This document shows positions 11,362-23,032 of a DNA stretch of 64,000 nucleotides, piece by piece. A model generated the notes under the pieces. That model saw only the letters and a program-made list of their open reading frames with translations. It did not search any database and had not been told where the DNA came from. A program made the position numbers and the translations under genes. Source of the DNA: Fagopyrum homotropicum. Its lineage: Eukaryota > Streptophyta > Magnoliopsida > Caryophyllales > Polygonaceae. The first letter of the stretch is position 1; each line of letters opens with the position of its first letter. The DNA lies in NCBI GenBank assembly GCA_033239125.1, contig BSWB01000001.1, positions 54,033,001 to 54,097,000 of the forward strand. Direction: 5' to 3'.

Positions 11362-12740
11362 CAAACCAACCACTCAACCTAAGGGAATAAAACTAACCAT
11401 CACCGGGTAAGTCTCAAGTTAACTCACAAAGGTAAGGGGATGGCACACTAAAAACTAATAGAGGGTGTTGAGTCCTCAATTACCTAGAACTCATAATCGT
11501 TGGCAACCAATAAGGGAATCACCGGGTAAGTCTCTTCCCAAGCTTGGATATAGGTTAGACAGGTTCAACAAGGCTAGGTTTTAAGCAATCTTTAACCAAT
11601 GTTTAAGGATAAAGCATAAAAGATACGACAGAAGGAAAAATCGGTCTATTCTTGAATGAAAATTGGCCGATTTTCTACCAAAAACAAGGCAATTTTTGGT
11701 TCTGCAAAGGTAAAATGCAACTCTCAGGGTCCAATCTAAACGTGAGGTTCGTTTTATCATCATCTTAACCACAATCTTCAACCAATCACCCTAGAATCTG
11801 AAGGGTTTTATCCAACAATACACATGATTAGAATCAAGAAAGGTATTGAATCAAGAAAGTCAAGAAAACGGTGAATCTTGAAATAAAAGCAACAATACTT
11901 AACAAAGGTTCTCAATCTCAAAAACTAACTAAAAAGCAATAGAAAACTTCAAATCTTGTGTTCAAAAGAAAAAAGAATCAAAAACTAAGAAAAACTCAAA
12001 GAACTTCACTTTATCTTCAATCTTGAATCTCGGATCTTAACTGTGTTTCTCCTTCTCCTTCCTTTCTATTTCCTAGGGTTTCTTTATGATTATTGGATGT
12101 CAATCTAAGCGTTTTAGGATGTGTCAATTCCTATGCAGCTGTTGATGTTCACCACATTGGGGTCTTGTTCAATGTTGAAGGCTATAGGATATTTATAGAG
12201 ATAAATCTAGGGCTTTACAAGCATTGACTTTAAAGGAAGATCGCAACTTAAAGATAAACCCTATCTTAAAGATAAATTGCAACTTAAAAATAAACCCTAC
12301 TTTTTTTGGCCGAAAAAAAATTAAGCCCGCTGGTATCAAAGTCCGCTCTAGCAGTACCAAAGCCCACTCCGCGATATCAGAGCCCACTCCAGCACGTGTC
12401 AGAGCCCACTCCGTAGTATCAGAGTTCACTTCGTAGTATCAAAGCCCGCTCTGGTGGTATCAAATCCCACTCTCCGGTATCAAAGTTCACTCTAGTGCAC
12501 GTTCCTAGCTTTCTTTTATTTGTCCATCATGATCTTTTATGATCTAACCCTTAAATGTGTTATTTTGCTCCATAATTTGCCAAATTACCTACAAATGCAA
12601 CAATAATCCGTGTAGACATCTTTTCTAGAAAAGTATGGAAATATGATCTTAAATGTCATGGATTCATGTTTATGAATGCAAAATAAATGGAAAATATATA
12701 TAAATGCATGTCTAAATATAGGTTATAATTAATGTCATCA
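11362..12740 (-). repeat. LTR remnant of a third family (T-LTR), split by element A
   Basis: Resembles 19440-20659, the solo T-LTR, from the block with ACCGGGTAAGTCTC to the end AATGTCATCA. Its first part should lie on the other side of element A, outside the window. Module site 1 (11635-11705) has a different core, AAAATTGGCCGATTTT. Site 2 is a tandem array (12320-12485). The right end abuts the gag-protease remnant, so this LTR inserted there before element A inserted into it. Confidence 0.8.
12320..12485. repeat. short tandem repeats in the T-LTR
   Basis: About six diverged units of 25-30 bp, each with GGTATCAAAGCCCACTC-like sequence. The solo T-LTR has a similar array at 20300-20430 with GGTATCAGAGAATACTTTGG units. 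Both arrays occupy the position where other LTRs carry the second palindromic module. Confidence 0.8.
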
Positions 12741-13453
12741 CATCACATCACATTTGGTAGTTATAAAGATACCATTACTTATGATGGTGTGTCCATGCAA
12801 GCATGGCATATCCTGTTAGGACGTCCACGGCAGTTGATAGAAGAGTCAAGCATGATGGATATACTAATAGACATTATTTCGAGTATAAGGGTCAAACATT
12901 AATTTTGAAACCTATGACACCATTGGAGATTGCTGAAAACTATGAGAAAAAGAAGGACAAAAATAAGGACCAAGATTTTGGCAAGAGAAAGTGATGAGAG
13001 GTCATCTTTAACACTACCTCAAGGACCAATTACTAGATCGAGGGCTAAAGCATTGAAGGACAATACAACTACACCTTCTTCAGATTCCATCATGGAAGGA
13101 GCATTCACAAGGTCAAGAGCAAAGGCCATTCAAGATGAAGCTACAAACATAATAACAACATGTACACTCAAAGAGACCCTACTCACTCTTAGGAATCCTC
13201 TGGTAACATTGTTAACTGTTATAGAAGAGCCAAGCCACGACCAAGAAGAGCCAGCAAGCATAGAAGGTGGCTAGAACGAAGAAAGAGTCTCAAAGAAGAA
13301 ATTTGGGACCACCTACAGGAATCTCGGCCGAGATTTCCACCCGAGATTTGCTCTCTGACACTTGTTTGAAGATCCGACCAAAGATCTTTTAATTTTGGAA
13401 ACAATCTTTATTATTTCTTACCTTAAAAGCTCTCAAACACTCTTTAAGGTAGT
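12741..13453 (+). pseudogene. protease C-terminus and 3' coding tail of a gag-protease element
   Basis: The plus-strand translation around 12760-12960 (MQAWHILLGRP, then KHDGYTNRHYFEYKGQTLIL, then KPMTPLEIAENYEKKKD) matches the protease end at 23600-23760. The following part, ITRSRAKALKDNTTTPSSDS, repeats the SRAKAI motif seen at 21385 and 24585. Frames are broken. It ends in a palindromic module (CTCGGCCGAG at 13323-13332) and then the LTR at 13454. The upstream part was separated by the T-LTR and element A insertions. Confidence 0.72.
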
Positions 13454-14115
13454 TGTTAGTTTTTTATCCTATTGTTTGGATTATTTTTCCTAGAATATAC
13501 TTTAAAGACAAATTTCCTAGATTATCTTGTAAAAGATATCTTTTTTAGTTTAATTAGAAAGATCTCCCTTATAAATAGCATTAGAGGGGGAAATTATTAG
13601 ATAGATTATATTTGATATTATTCCACATATTGTGTGAACTTGCAACTTCACTCATGAAGTTTGTATTTTTATTCATTCCTATTCAATCAAAGAAAGGGTC
13701 TTGATTGAATCGTTGTGAAGTCCTTCATAGGTTGGGCTTGTGTGTATTAATCTTTTTGAAGGTTGGTGCTCCTAGTCAATACTAGTCCCTCCTCGTGCTT
13801 GTCTTGTTATAAGGCTTGTGTAAGGTTAAAGAAGTGAGGGTTAAGGTACGCTCTTCGTTAAGGGGTTTTGACACATCAATGGTCAAGGTTCCTTACGAGA
13901 ATATCTTCATTCATATCTTCCTATATTAATCATATATCATTCCATATTCATCTTTTTATCTTTCCATATCATTCATCATTCAACATTCTGAGTTTCCACA
14001 AATCTTGGTCTATTCTTACCGAAATCTCTCCCGAGATTTCCATTATCCACCCAAGATTTTCTTTTGACTAGGACTTTCAATCTAGATAAGGAATTGTGGC
14101 TTCAACCCCGCATCA
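13454..14115 (+). repeat. LTR of the gag-protease family, copy a
   Basis: 662 bp, TGTTAG...CCGCATCA. It is followed after 3 nt by a primer-binding site, so it is the 5' LTR of the element to its right. It also ends the internal remnant on its left, as in tandem elements sharing an LTR. A palindromic module lies near its end (13998-14060). Copies b (21602-22272) and c (24805-27927) are clearly diverged from it. Confidence 0.88.
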
Positions 14116-14118
14116 AAG

Positions 14119-14130
14119 TGGTATCAGAGC
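14119..14130 (+). other. primer-binding site for initiator tRNA-Met
   Basis: TGGTATCAGAGC, complementary to the 3' end of plant initiator tRNA-Met, 3 nt after the LTR end. Many Ty1/copia and several Ty3/gypsy lineages use this primer. The Athila-type elements here use tRNA-Asp instead, so the two groups are distinct lineages. Confidence 0.9.
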
Positions 14131-15160
14131 TAAGCGATTGAAGTCCGTATCAAGTTTAAGTCAAATTTTATTTTGAGCCTTCTTTGAGTCATATAAAAGT
14201 TGAGTCTTTTCTTGTTCGCCATCTTTGCAAGATTATTTGAGTTTAACGTGCGTTGACTTGTGCAAGTTTGGAAGAGAGATACGCCATAGCCAAACACAAG
14301 CTAGCCATTAAACATGAAAACTTTCATAAACCTTACGGAAAGTGCGATCAAAATTACGCTTAAAGTTGAAGATCTTATCTAGTAGGTAAGATCTTATCCA
14401 TTCTTGTCAAGCAACGATATATACGCTTCTCCAACAGTATAAGATCACAAGGCAACCAAGGAGCAGCAGCCCCATTCTTGAATGTCGATATCAAGTATCG
14501 ACTTTTCAGCAATCTCGGCCAGTTCATAAGGAATCTCGGCCGAGATTTCACCCGAGAAAGCTACTGTTGTCCAATTTTTGAGAAATTTTTTAGGCATAGT
14601 TTGAAGAATCCAAGTGCACCATGTGCATGAGTACATCAAAGGAAGAATTTTTGGACCAACCTTGACCTAGTTAAGAGCCCTAGCCACACCCAAAACCATT
14701 CCCGACTATCTCAGTTTCTAACTATACAAATTCAAGGTACATTCTTTCTCTCTTTATAATCTCTTGTGTGTCTTTTTCTTAGTCTCTTTCTACTTTAAAC
14801 ACTTGAGTATTATTTCTTTGTGTGTGTTAGTTAGTATCTATACTTCCTAACATACTAATGTGTTTATCTGCAATATCCATTCTACCTTGTCTTATGTGTA
14901 GTAAAATTTCTACATGAGTTCCTTATCCATCTCACAACACAAGAACCTTTATCCGAACCAACTTGACTACTTGAGTCAATCAAGGAGTTATAGTGAGACC
15001 AAGGCATCGATTGGTAAAGAAGCATTAATCCATGCAAGGGAATTACATCAAACCAGCTTGCGATAACATAATAGAGCGTGAGTGCGAGAGAAAACAAGAA
15101 AGGTATTTTCGTTTTTCCTAACATTACAAGTTTATTGTTACTTTGCGTGCTTGTGTAGAT
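14131..15160 (+). other. leader of the gag-protease element
   Basis: No coding sequence that I can support. It holds one strong palindromic module (14505-14560, CTCGGCCGAG at 14535-14544). Pyrimidine-rich AT sequence follows, up to the first gag start near 15161. Confidence 0.65.
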
Positions 15161-16214
15161 GTCAGAAAGACATAGTCCAAGAGCATCCCAAAAGAGTGAT
15201 TCTCTAGGGCCCAATGCCATGGAGATGCTCAAAGAACTCAGGGCTACTGTTTTCACCTTCGGCAAACGATTGGAAAAGATCGAAACAAGGCCCAGTGCAA
15301 AATCTCGCCCGAGATTTGTCTTTGAAGTAGGTGACATCTCCTTTACTCCGCCACCACCACTACAAACCCCCGTACCAACTCTAAACCATCCCCATGCTCT
15401 AGGTAAAACTCACCCTAATCCATTTTTAACGCTAATCACAATCCGCATTTTAGTGAAGAATTTCAAGACTTAGGTGATGAAGAATATGAAGGCATGTGGA
15501 GAGACTACACCCGACGTCATTATAATCAACGGAGAGGACGTGAAAATGACCATTATAGACCCCCTCAAGATAATGATGGACTTGGGAGAGTAAAAGTCAA
15601 GATTCCGAGTTTTGAAGGCAAATGCAACCCGGACGCTTACATAGAATAGGAGAATAATATTGAACAAATTTGGTTGTGCCATAATTTTAGTGAGAAATGG
15701 AAGATCTAACTTGTTGTGTTAGAATTCCAGGGATATGCCTTAGTTTGGTGGGGTCATCTCGTTAAAAGAACGAAGAAGAACGTTAGATTCGGACATCAAC
15801 ACTTGGGACAAATGAAGGCATTAATGAAAGCAAGATTTGTGCCTCCACACTATGGTATAAAGTGAGGCAGCGATTAAACAACCTCAAGCAAGGTTCCATG
15901 ACTATGGAAGAGGTTTATACCGCCATGCAAACAACGATGTTGATAGCTAACGTGCAAGAGTATGAAAAGTCTATCATGACTCGATTTTTACGAATTTGCA
16001 TCCTTCTTTAGCGAATGAAATTGATTTATATCCCTATGCTTTAATGAATAATTTATTGCATTTGGCAATTAGGGTGGAGAAGAAGATCAAAGGATGGAAC
16101 CAAGGGTCAAGTTCTTGGAATCCAAAGAAGAAATCTCGGTCATCCTACAAGAATCTCGGCCGAGATTCCACCCAATATTTTCCCCAAAAAGCCGAAGGAG
16201 AGATCCCTTCTTGA
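15161..16214 (+). pseudogene. gag, first copy, degraded
   Basis: It begins MSERHSPRASQKSDSLGPNA after a leader end (GCTTGTGTAGATG) also seen before the second copy. VKVKIPSFEGKCNPDAYIE and LEFQGYALVWWGHLVK match the second copy (VKVKIPSFEGKVDPDVYMKW, LEFQGYDLVWWDHLLK), placing it in the retrotransposon gag family. Several stops and frameshifts occur after about 15470. Two palindromic modules lie in or next to coding sequence (15300-15322 and 16130-16175) and are read as SRPRF. Confidence 0.75.
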
Positions 16215-16237
16215 CCCAATAATCCATAAATCTTCTA

Positions 16238-16940
16238 CTTAATCGCGTCCTTTGTCTGACCCATCAAAGGATAATAAAGGGAGCACTTCTAACTCTAGTT
16301 TACATTTTAGAGATATTGTATGCTTTAAATGTCAAGGTAGAGAAGGATTTTATTTCTAAATCAAAACGGGCAATATGAAAGTGAAGAAGAGCATGAACAT
16401 GATCATATCCATATCAATTCATTGCATGAGCATGACAGTAATAGTGATAGTGATGAAGGTTGTGAATATGAGCATGGAGAGTCTTTGATTGCTAGACGCA
16501 CATTGCATGCTAAAATAGCTCCATGTGAGGATAATGAATGGGAAAACATTTTTCATACTATATGTCTTGTTCAAGGAAAGGTATGTAATATGATTATTGA
16601 TGGTGGTAGTTGTTACAACATTGCTAGTGAGGAACTAATCACTAAGTTGCAAATCACTAATTTCTATCATCCTCGACCTTATAAGTTGCATTGAATGAAT
16701 GATTGTGAAGAGTTGAAAGTCAATAAGCAGGCTAGAATTGCGTTTACCTTAGGCAAGTATGAGGATATATTTGTTTGTGATGTTGTGCCTATGCAAGCAT
16801 GTCGCATTTTGTTAGGCCTCCCTTGGCAATTTGATAAAAAGGTTACACATGATGGTTTTTCTAATATACATTCCTTTGAGTTTAATGGAAAAGCAATTAC
16901 TCTTAAACCTATGCCCCCCTTGTAGATTACGGAGCATTAC
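16238..16940 (+). pseudogene. zinc-knuckle remnant and aspartic protease, first copy
   Basis: CFKCQGREG near 16320 is a broken zinc knuckle. The protease follows from about 16422: HGESLIARRTLHAKIAPCED, CLVQGKVCNMIIDGGSCYNI with DGGS as active site, a stop at about 16692, then CDVVPMQACRILLGLPWQFD. It belongs to the retropepsin-like family of Ty3/gypsy Gag-Pro. The reading ends near 16925, where related copies run into a Lys/Glu-rich tail. Confidence 0.78.
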
Positions 16941-17288
16941 AACAAGAAGAAGGACAAACGCAAGGAAAAGGAACAAGAAACAACTCTCAAAGAAGAAACC
17001 ACGGGCATATCATCAAAATCTTTCCCGAGATTTGAAGACCAGTCACGTTCGAGTGACAAATCTCGGCCTGACAGGGAAATCTCGGCCGAGATTTTTGTAG
17101 TCAGCACGAGATTCCTTCTCTAGAGCATCATCGAACGCTTTTATCATCCAAAAGGGAGTTTCTTGACGATTATGTTCCTTTGGATACTACTTTACCAGAA
17201 TTTATGTAAAAGCCTAATGACTTTATGTAAGGAACCCTCGTTTTCACTAACTTCACACGTTTGTTGTTACTTTGTACGTTTGTGTAGG
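16941..17288 (+). other. inter-module segment with three palindromic modules
   Basis: Joins the first protease tail to the second gag start. It holds modules around 16995-17035, 17045-17068 and 17060-17100 (perfect CTCGGCCGAG at 17081-17090) and one ACCACGGGC half-site at 16999. No intact ORF. Confidence 0.65.
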
Positions 17289-17989
17289 ATGTCTAAAAGT
17301 CTACCAGCTTCACGACGAGATGACGTAATGAGTCCCAAAAACAATGATCAAATGTCACAACTCATGAAGATGTTTTCGGTGATGACTGAACGGATGAAAC
17401 TCGTTCTAGAGAACAAAACTCGGCCCAAAATCTTGACCCCAGCCCGAGATTTCACCCGAGATTTGCCTATGGAATAGGTGAAAGCTCAAGAAAGCCTCCT
17501 ATACCTCCAGACCCAACACACCCTCCAGACCCAACACACCCGAGATTTTCCTATAGACCTTACCAAGACAACGATGGAATGGGCAAAGTGAAGGTCAAGA
17601 TTCCGAGTTTTGAGGGAAAAGTAGATCCGGATGTTTACATGAAATGGGAGACTAAAATTGAAAAAATTTGGTCTTTCCATACTTTTAGTAAGCAAAGGAA
17701 GGTCCAACTTGCTGCGTTGGAATTCCAAGGATATGACCTAGTTTGGTGGGATCACCTCCTCAAAGATAGGAGAAGAATACTAGAGCCGGAGAACCATACT
17801 TGGGAACACATGAAGGCGTTGATGAGTGCAAGATTCATACCTCTATACTATGCTAGGGAAGCAAGGCAAAGGTTGGAGAACTTCAAGCAAGGCACCTGTA
17901 GTGTAGAAGAAGCCTACACCACCATGCAAATAACGATGACTAAGGCCAATGTCCACAAGGATGAGGAGTCCACTATGGCTCAATTTTAA
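17289..17989 (+). pseudogene. gag, second copy, nearly intact core
   Basis: It starts MSKSLPASRRDDVMSPKNND. A stop at about 17475 and a frame change separate this from an open 136-residue stretch (17579-17989) that carries the gag core: VKIPSFEGKVDPDVYMKWET, KVQLAALEFQGYDLVWWDHL and FKQGTCSVEEAYTTMQITMT, ending with a stop after AQF. The break lies in a palindromic-module region (17415-17475, with a further piece at 17518-17545). Confidence 0.78.
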
Positions 17990-18218
17990 GAATTTTGCAT
18001 TCATCATTAGCTAATGAAATATATCTATATTCTTATGATAATATCACTAACTTACTGCATTTGGCTATTAAGATGAAAAAGTAGGTCAAAGGACGGAACC
18101 AAGAGACAAACTCGTGGCACCAGAACATATCTCGGCCCAATCAAGAAAATTTGGCCGAGATTTTGACTGAGTTTCTCTATAGAGAGAGCTTCAAAAAAGG
18201 AACGACAACCAAGGAGTA

Positions 18219-18960
18219 TTGAGAGCTTCATCATTCAATCCCCCACATTCTAAACTTTTGAATGAGCCTTCAAAGAATCCTAAAGGGAGCACTTCTAACT
18301 CAAGTTTACATTCTAGAGACATTGTGTATTTTAAATGTCAAGGTAGAGGCTATTATAAAAAGGATTGTCCTAATAACAAGGTTTTATTCATTAGTCAACA
18401 AGGGGATTATGAAAGTGAAGAAGATCCTACATGTGCTAGTGAAAGTGATGGGAGTTTTGAATTTGAGCATGGAGAATCTTTGATTGCTAGAAGAACCTTG
18501 CATGTCAATATGTCTCTTAGTGAAAATACCCAACGAGAAAATATCTTTCATACTAGATGTCTTGTTAAGGGAAAGGTGTGCAATATGATCATTGATGGAG
18601 GTAGTTGTTGTAATATTGCTAGTGTTGAATCGGTTACTAAATTCCAACTTCCTACATTTTATCACCCTAGGCTTTATAAACTAACATGGATGAATGATTG
18701 TGGTACTTTGAAGGTCAACAAGCAAGTTAAAGTGCCTATCACATTAAGTCATTATATTGATGATTTTATGTGTGATGTAGTACCTATGTAGGCTTGTCAT
18801 ATTTTTCTAGGTCGTCCATGTCAATATGATCAGAAGTGGAACATGATGGTCATACCAACAAGTACATGGTTACATTCAATGGAAAAAATATAAAATTAAA
18901 GCCCATTACTCCATTCCAGATCATCAAAGCCTATGAGAAGCGGAAGACAAAAGGCAAGGA
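18219..18960 (+). pseudogene. zinc knuckle and aspartic protease, second copy
   Basis: CFKCQGRGYYKKDC at about 18330 is a CCHC knuckle in which the His position is Tyr. The protease follows: HGESLIARRTLHVNMSLSEN, KVCNMIIDGGSCCNIASVES with DGGS active site, then a stop at about 18789 just before the QACHIFLGRP region. A lost base near 18830 breaks the frame again. Compare the more open copy at 23033-23911. Confidence 0.82.
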
Positions 18961-19044
18961 TTGAGCATTGGACAAAGAAGTGGTCGAAGGACATTCCAGT
19001 GAAGAATCTCAGCCTGCTCCTGAAGAAAAATCGGCCGAGAGTTC

Positions 19045-20659
19045 TGTTCGCTCGAAAGTATGTGTAACAAAGTCTTAAAATTTATATCTAGAACTTAAGC
19101 AAAAGCGAATCCGCAGTGTACGGATCAGTTGTAGTAAGGTAAGAAATTCCAGAGTCGAACTTAGGGATTTGGTGAGAATAAAATCGATTTCAAATATCTG
19201 GCAAAGTTTAAAAGCTTTTGTGATTAATAAAGGAGACAAATGATTCCAAGGATTCAAGTATCCAACTTCGGCTTTCGATTCAAGACAATTCTAAAGATCA
19301 AAGAACAAAGTTGATATTGCCAAGGTTATGTGTTTCAAAGGAAGGTATCGTACGGCGAAGTTCTAAAACCTATGTGTCTAATCCAAAGGTTCTCTCTATA
19401 AGGGTTGTTGAGGCTGCAATATAGAAAGGTCTAAGGATAAGAATTACACTCAAACTAACCACCCAAAACCCCAGGATATGACTTTCAAAGGTAAAGATGG
19501 AAAGCACACTTAAACCTTAATAAAGGATGTTGAGTCTCTCTATTACCCAAATCTTGTAATCTTTAGCTATTAAATGTAGAATCAATGATGAAGTCTCTTC
19601 ACACACTTAAATAGAGGTTAAAAAGGTTAAGCAAGGTTGGGATTTAGGCAAGGATTAACTTTGGTTAAAGAATAAATCAATTATAGATCGTCAGAGGGAT
19701 AAATCATCCTGTTCTTCATTAAATCGTCCGATTTCCTCAAGAGCAGCCCGATTTTCCTGTTGTCGCGAAGTTAAATCTCAACTCTCAAGGTCAAAATGGT
19801 TAAATGAGTTCAGTCTATCATCGTCTAAGCCTCAATCATCAACTATTCTCCCCAGAATCACAAGGTTTTTAGGCAACCATTTTCATAATCAAATCAAAAT
19901 CAAGATTGAATGAATAAAATCAAATAAAACCCGAACTTTGAATAAAAACCAAATAATCTCCGAATCTATAATCAAATCTCAAAACCTATCAAAGAATCTC
20001 TCAAAACACTCAATAATGTGTTCACAAATCACAAGAATCAGAAGGGAAACAAAAGATCTCATAACAATGGTGAATATTGACTTCTTGCTTCTTTCCTTCA
20101 ATCTCCTCTCCGAGAACCTTCAATCCCGCAAAATCCTGTAAATCTTTCCCGCTGCGAACTCCCTAGGTCTGTCACCGTCCTAGGTCTCCAAGTTGGAGAT
20201 TTCTCTCTCTTTCAATGTTGAAGGCTCTCGAATATTTGTAGGGATAAACCTAGGGTTTAAAGATTAAACCCTAAATATTTGGGCTGAAAAGAAGTCGAGC
20301 CCGCTGGTATCAGAAAATACTCTGGGTCACGTAAGACGGTATCAGAGAATACTTTGGCACGTCAGACAGTATCAGAAGATACTTTGGCGCGTCAGACGGT
20401 ATCAGAAGATACTTTGGCGCGTCTTAGCTTTCTTTTATGCTCCTTTTTGACCCGCTTCAAGGCTTGATCTTTAAATATGTCATTTCGCTCCATAATCGTC
20501 AATTTATCTACAAATGCAATAAAACTCTGTGTAGACCTCTATTCTTGCAAAGTAGGTGAATATAACCATAAATGTCATGAATGTATGTCTATGCATGCAA
20601 AATAAAGGGAAAATCAATATAAATACATGTCTAAAAATAGGTCATAATTTATGTCATCA
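19045..20659 (-). mobile_element. solo T-LTR inserted in duplication copy 1
   Basis: TGTTCGCTCGAAAG...GTCATCA, 1615 bp, absent at the matching place of copy 2 (about 23850). Flanks are AGTTC on the left and ATTCT on the right, an imperfect 5-bp duplication. It has the conserved CCGCAGTGTACGGATCAG block near its left end. Module site 1 is at 19693-19752 with the core AAATCGTCCGATTT. Site 2 is a tandem array at 20300-20430, whose units contain AGTATC-AGAA-GATACT inverted repeats. No coding region. Confidence 0.88.
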
Positions 20660-20689
20660 ATTCTTGAGACTCTCCCGAGTTTTTCCTAA

Positions 20690-21560
20690 ATTCTATCCAC
20701 TACAACCACCAATGCATCACCCGCAAGAGCTCTTTTGGTTGACCAAGAACCACTGAAGATTGAGCACAACCCCATGGATTTTCATGGGTATCATTCATGT
20801 CTTTAAGTGAATTCATTGAGCGGTTTGTGCTTAAGAAAGCTAGGATTTATCACTCTTCTCTATCTTTCCGTTGTAATGACTATACGGTTAAAGTATTTTC
20901 CTTAACTTCTTTTGATCTTATACCGTTGTCTTTCGGAAAGCGAGTAAGTGTTATTGCAAGAAAGTTAGTAGAGTACAAAGGAGATCAAATGGACATGACA
21001 TTGTTGTTTGATCCCGGAGATCTTAAGAAATCACCACCAAGAGAGGTTGGAATTGCAGTCCACTCTCAATTAGCATCACCAAAAGCGGCATACGGATACT
21101 TAGTAGATATTTCGGCCATTCCTGAAGCAAAATCTCGCCCGAGATTTATGTTTCATGATCCAGATTCCTTAATGTTGAGTTTTGCACGACTCGTCTTCAA
21201 GCCATGAGTTTTACAGACCTCCAAGGATCCTCCAGGAGAAGGAAAACTATAGTCCACCACAAGACTTGATTTTTGATGTGACTAATGATAGTCAAGATGG
21301 AGATTCGAGGACGAATCCTTTTCAAGAAGGGGAGTATGATGTGGGACCATCATCGACACCAATCATACAAGTACCAATCACTAGATCAAGGGCTAAAAGG
21401 ATCCGAGAGGAGACATCAACAAGAAAGATCAAGGAGAGTTGGAGATGAAGAATCTCGGCCAACACCCAGGAAACTCGGCCGAGATTTCCACCCGAGTATC
21501 ATCTTTGACACGCATTAAATATCCGGCCAAAGATGTTCTAAATTTGGTAATTATCTTTTA
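20690..21560 (+). pseudogene. C-terminal coding tail, copy 1
   Basis: Reads SLSEFIERFVLKKARIYHSS, LSFRCNDYTVKVFSLTSFDL and later ITRSRAKRIREETSTRKIKE. I recognise no domain; it follows the protease directly in copy 2 as well. There are breaks between 20780 and 21480. Palindromic modules are read as KSRPRF (21128-21150) and at 21451-21498 (CTCGGCCGAG at 21474-21483). Confidence 0.6.
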
Positions 21561-21601
21561 TCTTTTCTTTCCTTAAATCTTTCAAACAATCTTGAGGAAA
21601 T

Positions 21602-22272
21602 TGTTAGTTTTGATCCTATCTTTGGGATTGTTTTTTTTTTATATTTTTTGAAGATATATTTCCTAGATTATCTTTTAGAAGATATCCTTCTTAGTTTAGA
21701 TAAGAGATCTCTCTTATAAGTAGCCTTATAAGGGGAGGTTGTTAGATAGCTTAGTTGTGAATATTGATTTCCACATTATTATGAGATACTTGTGACTTCG
21801 CTCATGAGGTTTGCATTTTATCATTTCTATTCAATCAAAAGGAGACTTTTTGATTGAAAAGTTGTGAGTGTTTGCTAGGTTGTTCTTGTGTGTTAATCTT
21901 TTTGAAGGTTGGTGCTACAAGTCAAATTGGGCTCTCCTTGTGCTTGTCTTATTTAGAAGACTTGTGTAAGGTTAAAGAAGTAAAGGTGAAAGGGAATTCT
22001 TTGTTTAGGATTTTGGCACATAATTGGTCAAGGTTCTTTGCAAGTCTTACAATAGTCTTATCTTCTTGTATATATCATTTATTATTCCATATTAGCATAT
22101 CCTTATCTTTCCATATCGTTCATTATTCTGCATTGTGAGTTTTCATAAATCTTGGTCTATTCTTGAGAAATCTTGCCCGACATTTCCTTTGGATTCATAC
22201 GAGATTTCCTATCTTTTACGAATTGAGGACTTTTAATCTAGATCGGGAAACTGCGGCTTTCACCCCGCATCA
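21602..22272 (+). repeat. LTR of the gag-protease family, copy b
   Basis: 671 bp, TGTTAG...CCGCATCA. Close to copy c without its insertion, more distant from copy a. A palindromic module near the end (22143-22208) keeps the GGTCTATTCTTGA spacer. The following 22273-22785 holds no gene and is repeated at 27928-28450. Confidence 0.9.
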
Positions 22273-23032
22273 GTTTGTTTTCTTCGGTCGGGTTTTCTGT
22301 CTTCTTCACTTGAGTTTTTGGATAAACTCGACCTTAGTTGACAATAACACCTTGAATTCTTCTTTGTTGAGGGTTTCATGTCTTCTTCACTTGGGTTTTA
22401 GTTCACCCGAGGTTCCTATTTGAGGTTCCTTTGCTCCTTTACCTACTTGCATTTGTTGATCTCTTGCTTCATGTCCTCCTTCGTTTGATGATGAAAGTGA
22501 TGCCTTGATGAGTGTTCCTTAGATTGCATGGATGTGATTATTTTTGCTACCTATAAAAAAACACGTAGACATTCTTTTACAATTTAAACGTAAGAAAAGA
22601 TGTAGATGATTTATCTCATACAAAACTAAGGAATAACTTATAAAAAGAGATATATAAAGATAGCATAAAAACATGATATCAAATTACAAAAGTTAAAAAG
22701 TATATTTCTCTATTTTTCTTCCGTTCTATATTTACCTCATAATTATAATGTAAACCTATATATGTACACACTTTGTATCTTAAATACAAAGAAAGCTATT
22801 AAGAATTTTGCACCCATCATTAGCTAATGAAATTGATCTATATCCTTATGATAATATCACTAGCTTACTGCATTTGGACATTAAGGTGGAAAACAAGCTC
22901 AAACGACAGAACCAAGAGATGAACTCGTGGCACTAGAACAAATCTCGGTCCAATCAGGAAAATTTTGGCCGAGATTTTGACCGAGTTTCTCCCCAAAGAG
23001 AACTTCGAAGTAGGAACGACAGCCAAGGAGTA

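Larger units (their letters stand above)
13454..22272 (+). mobile_element. gag-protease LTR retrotransposon without visible RT
   Basis: Two LTRs flank an internal region with gag and protease modules present twice (15161-16940 and 17289-18960), then a C-terminal coding tail. No reverse transcriptase, RNase H or integrase motif is visible in any frame, so it is non-autonomous, comparable to described TR-GAG elements but with a protease as well. A solo T-LTR (19045-20659) is inserted in it. The flank after the right LTR is part of a tandem duplication. Confidence 0.78.
17988..22785 (+). repeat. tandem segmental duplication, copy 1
   Basis: From AAGAATTTTGCA to TATCTTAAAT it repeats at 22801-28450 in the same orientation. 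It includes the end of gag, zinc knuckle, protease, C-terminal tail, the LTR and about 510 bp beyond the LTR (22273-22785). Because the non-LTR flank is included, it is a DNA duplication and not a second retrotransposition. Copy 1 alone has the T-LTR at 19045-20659. A 15-bp filler (22786-22800) separates the copies. Confidence 0.88.
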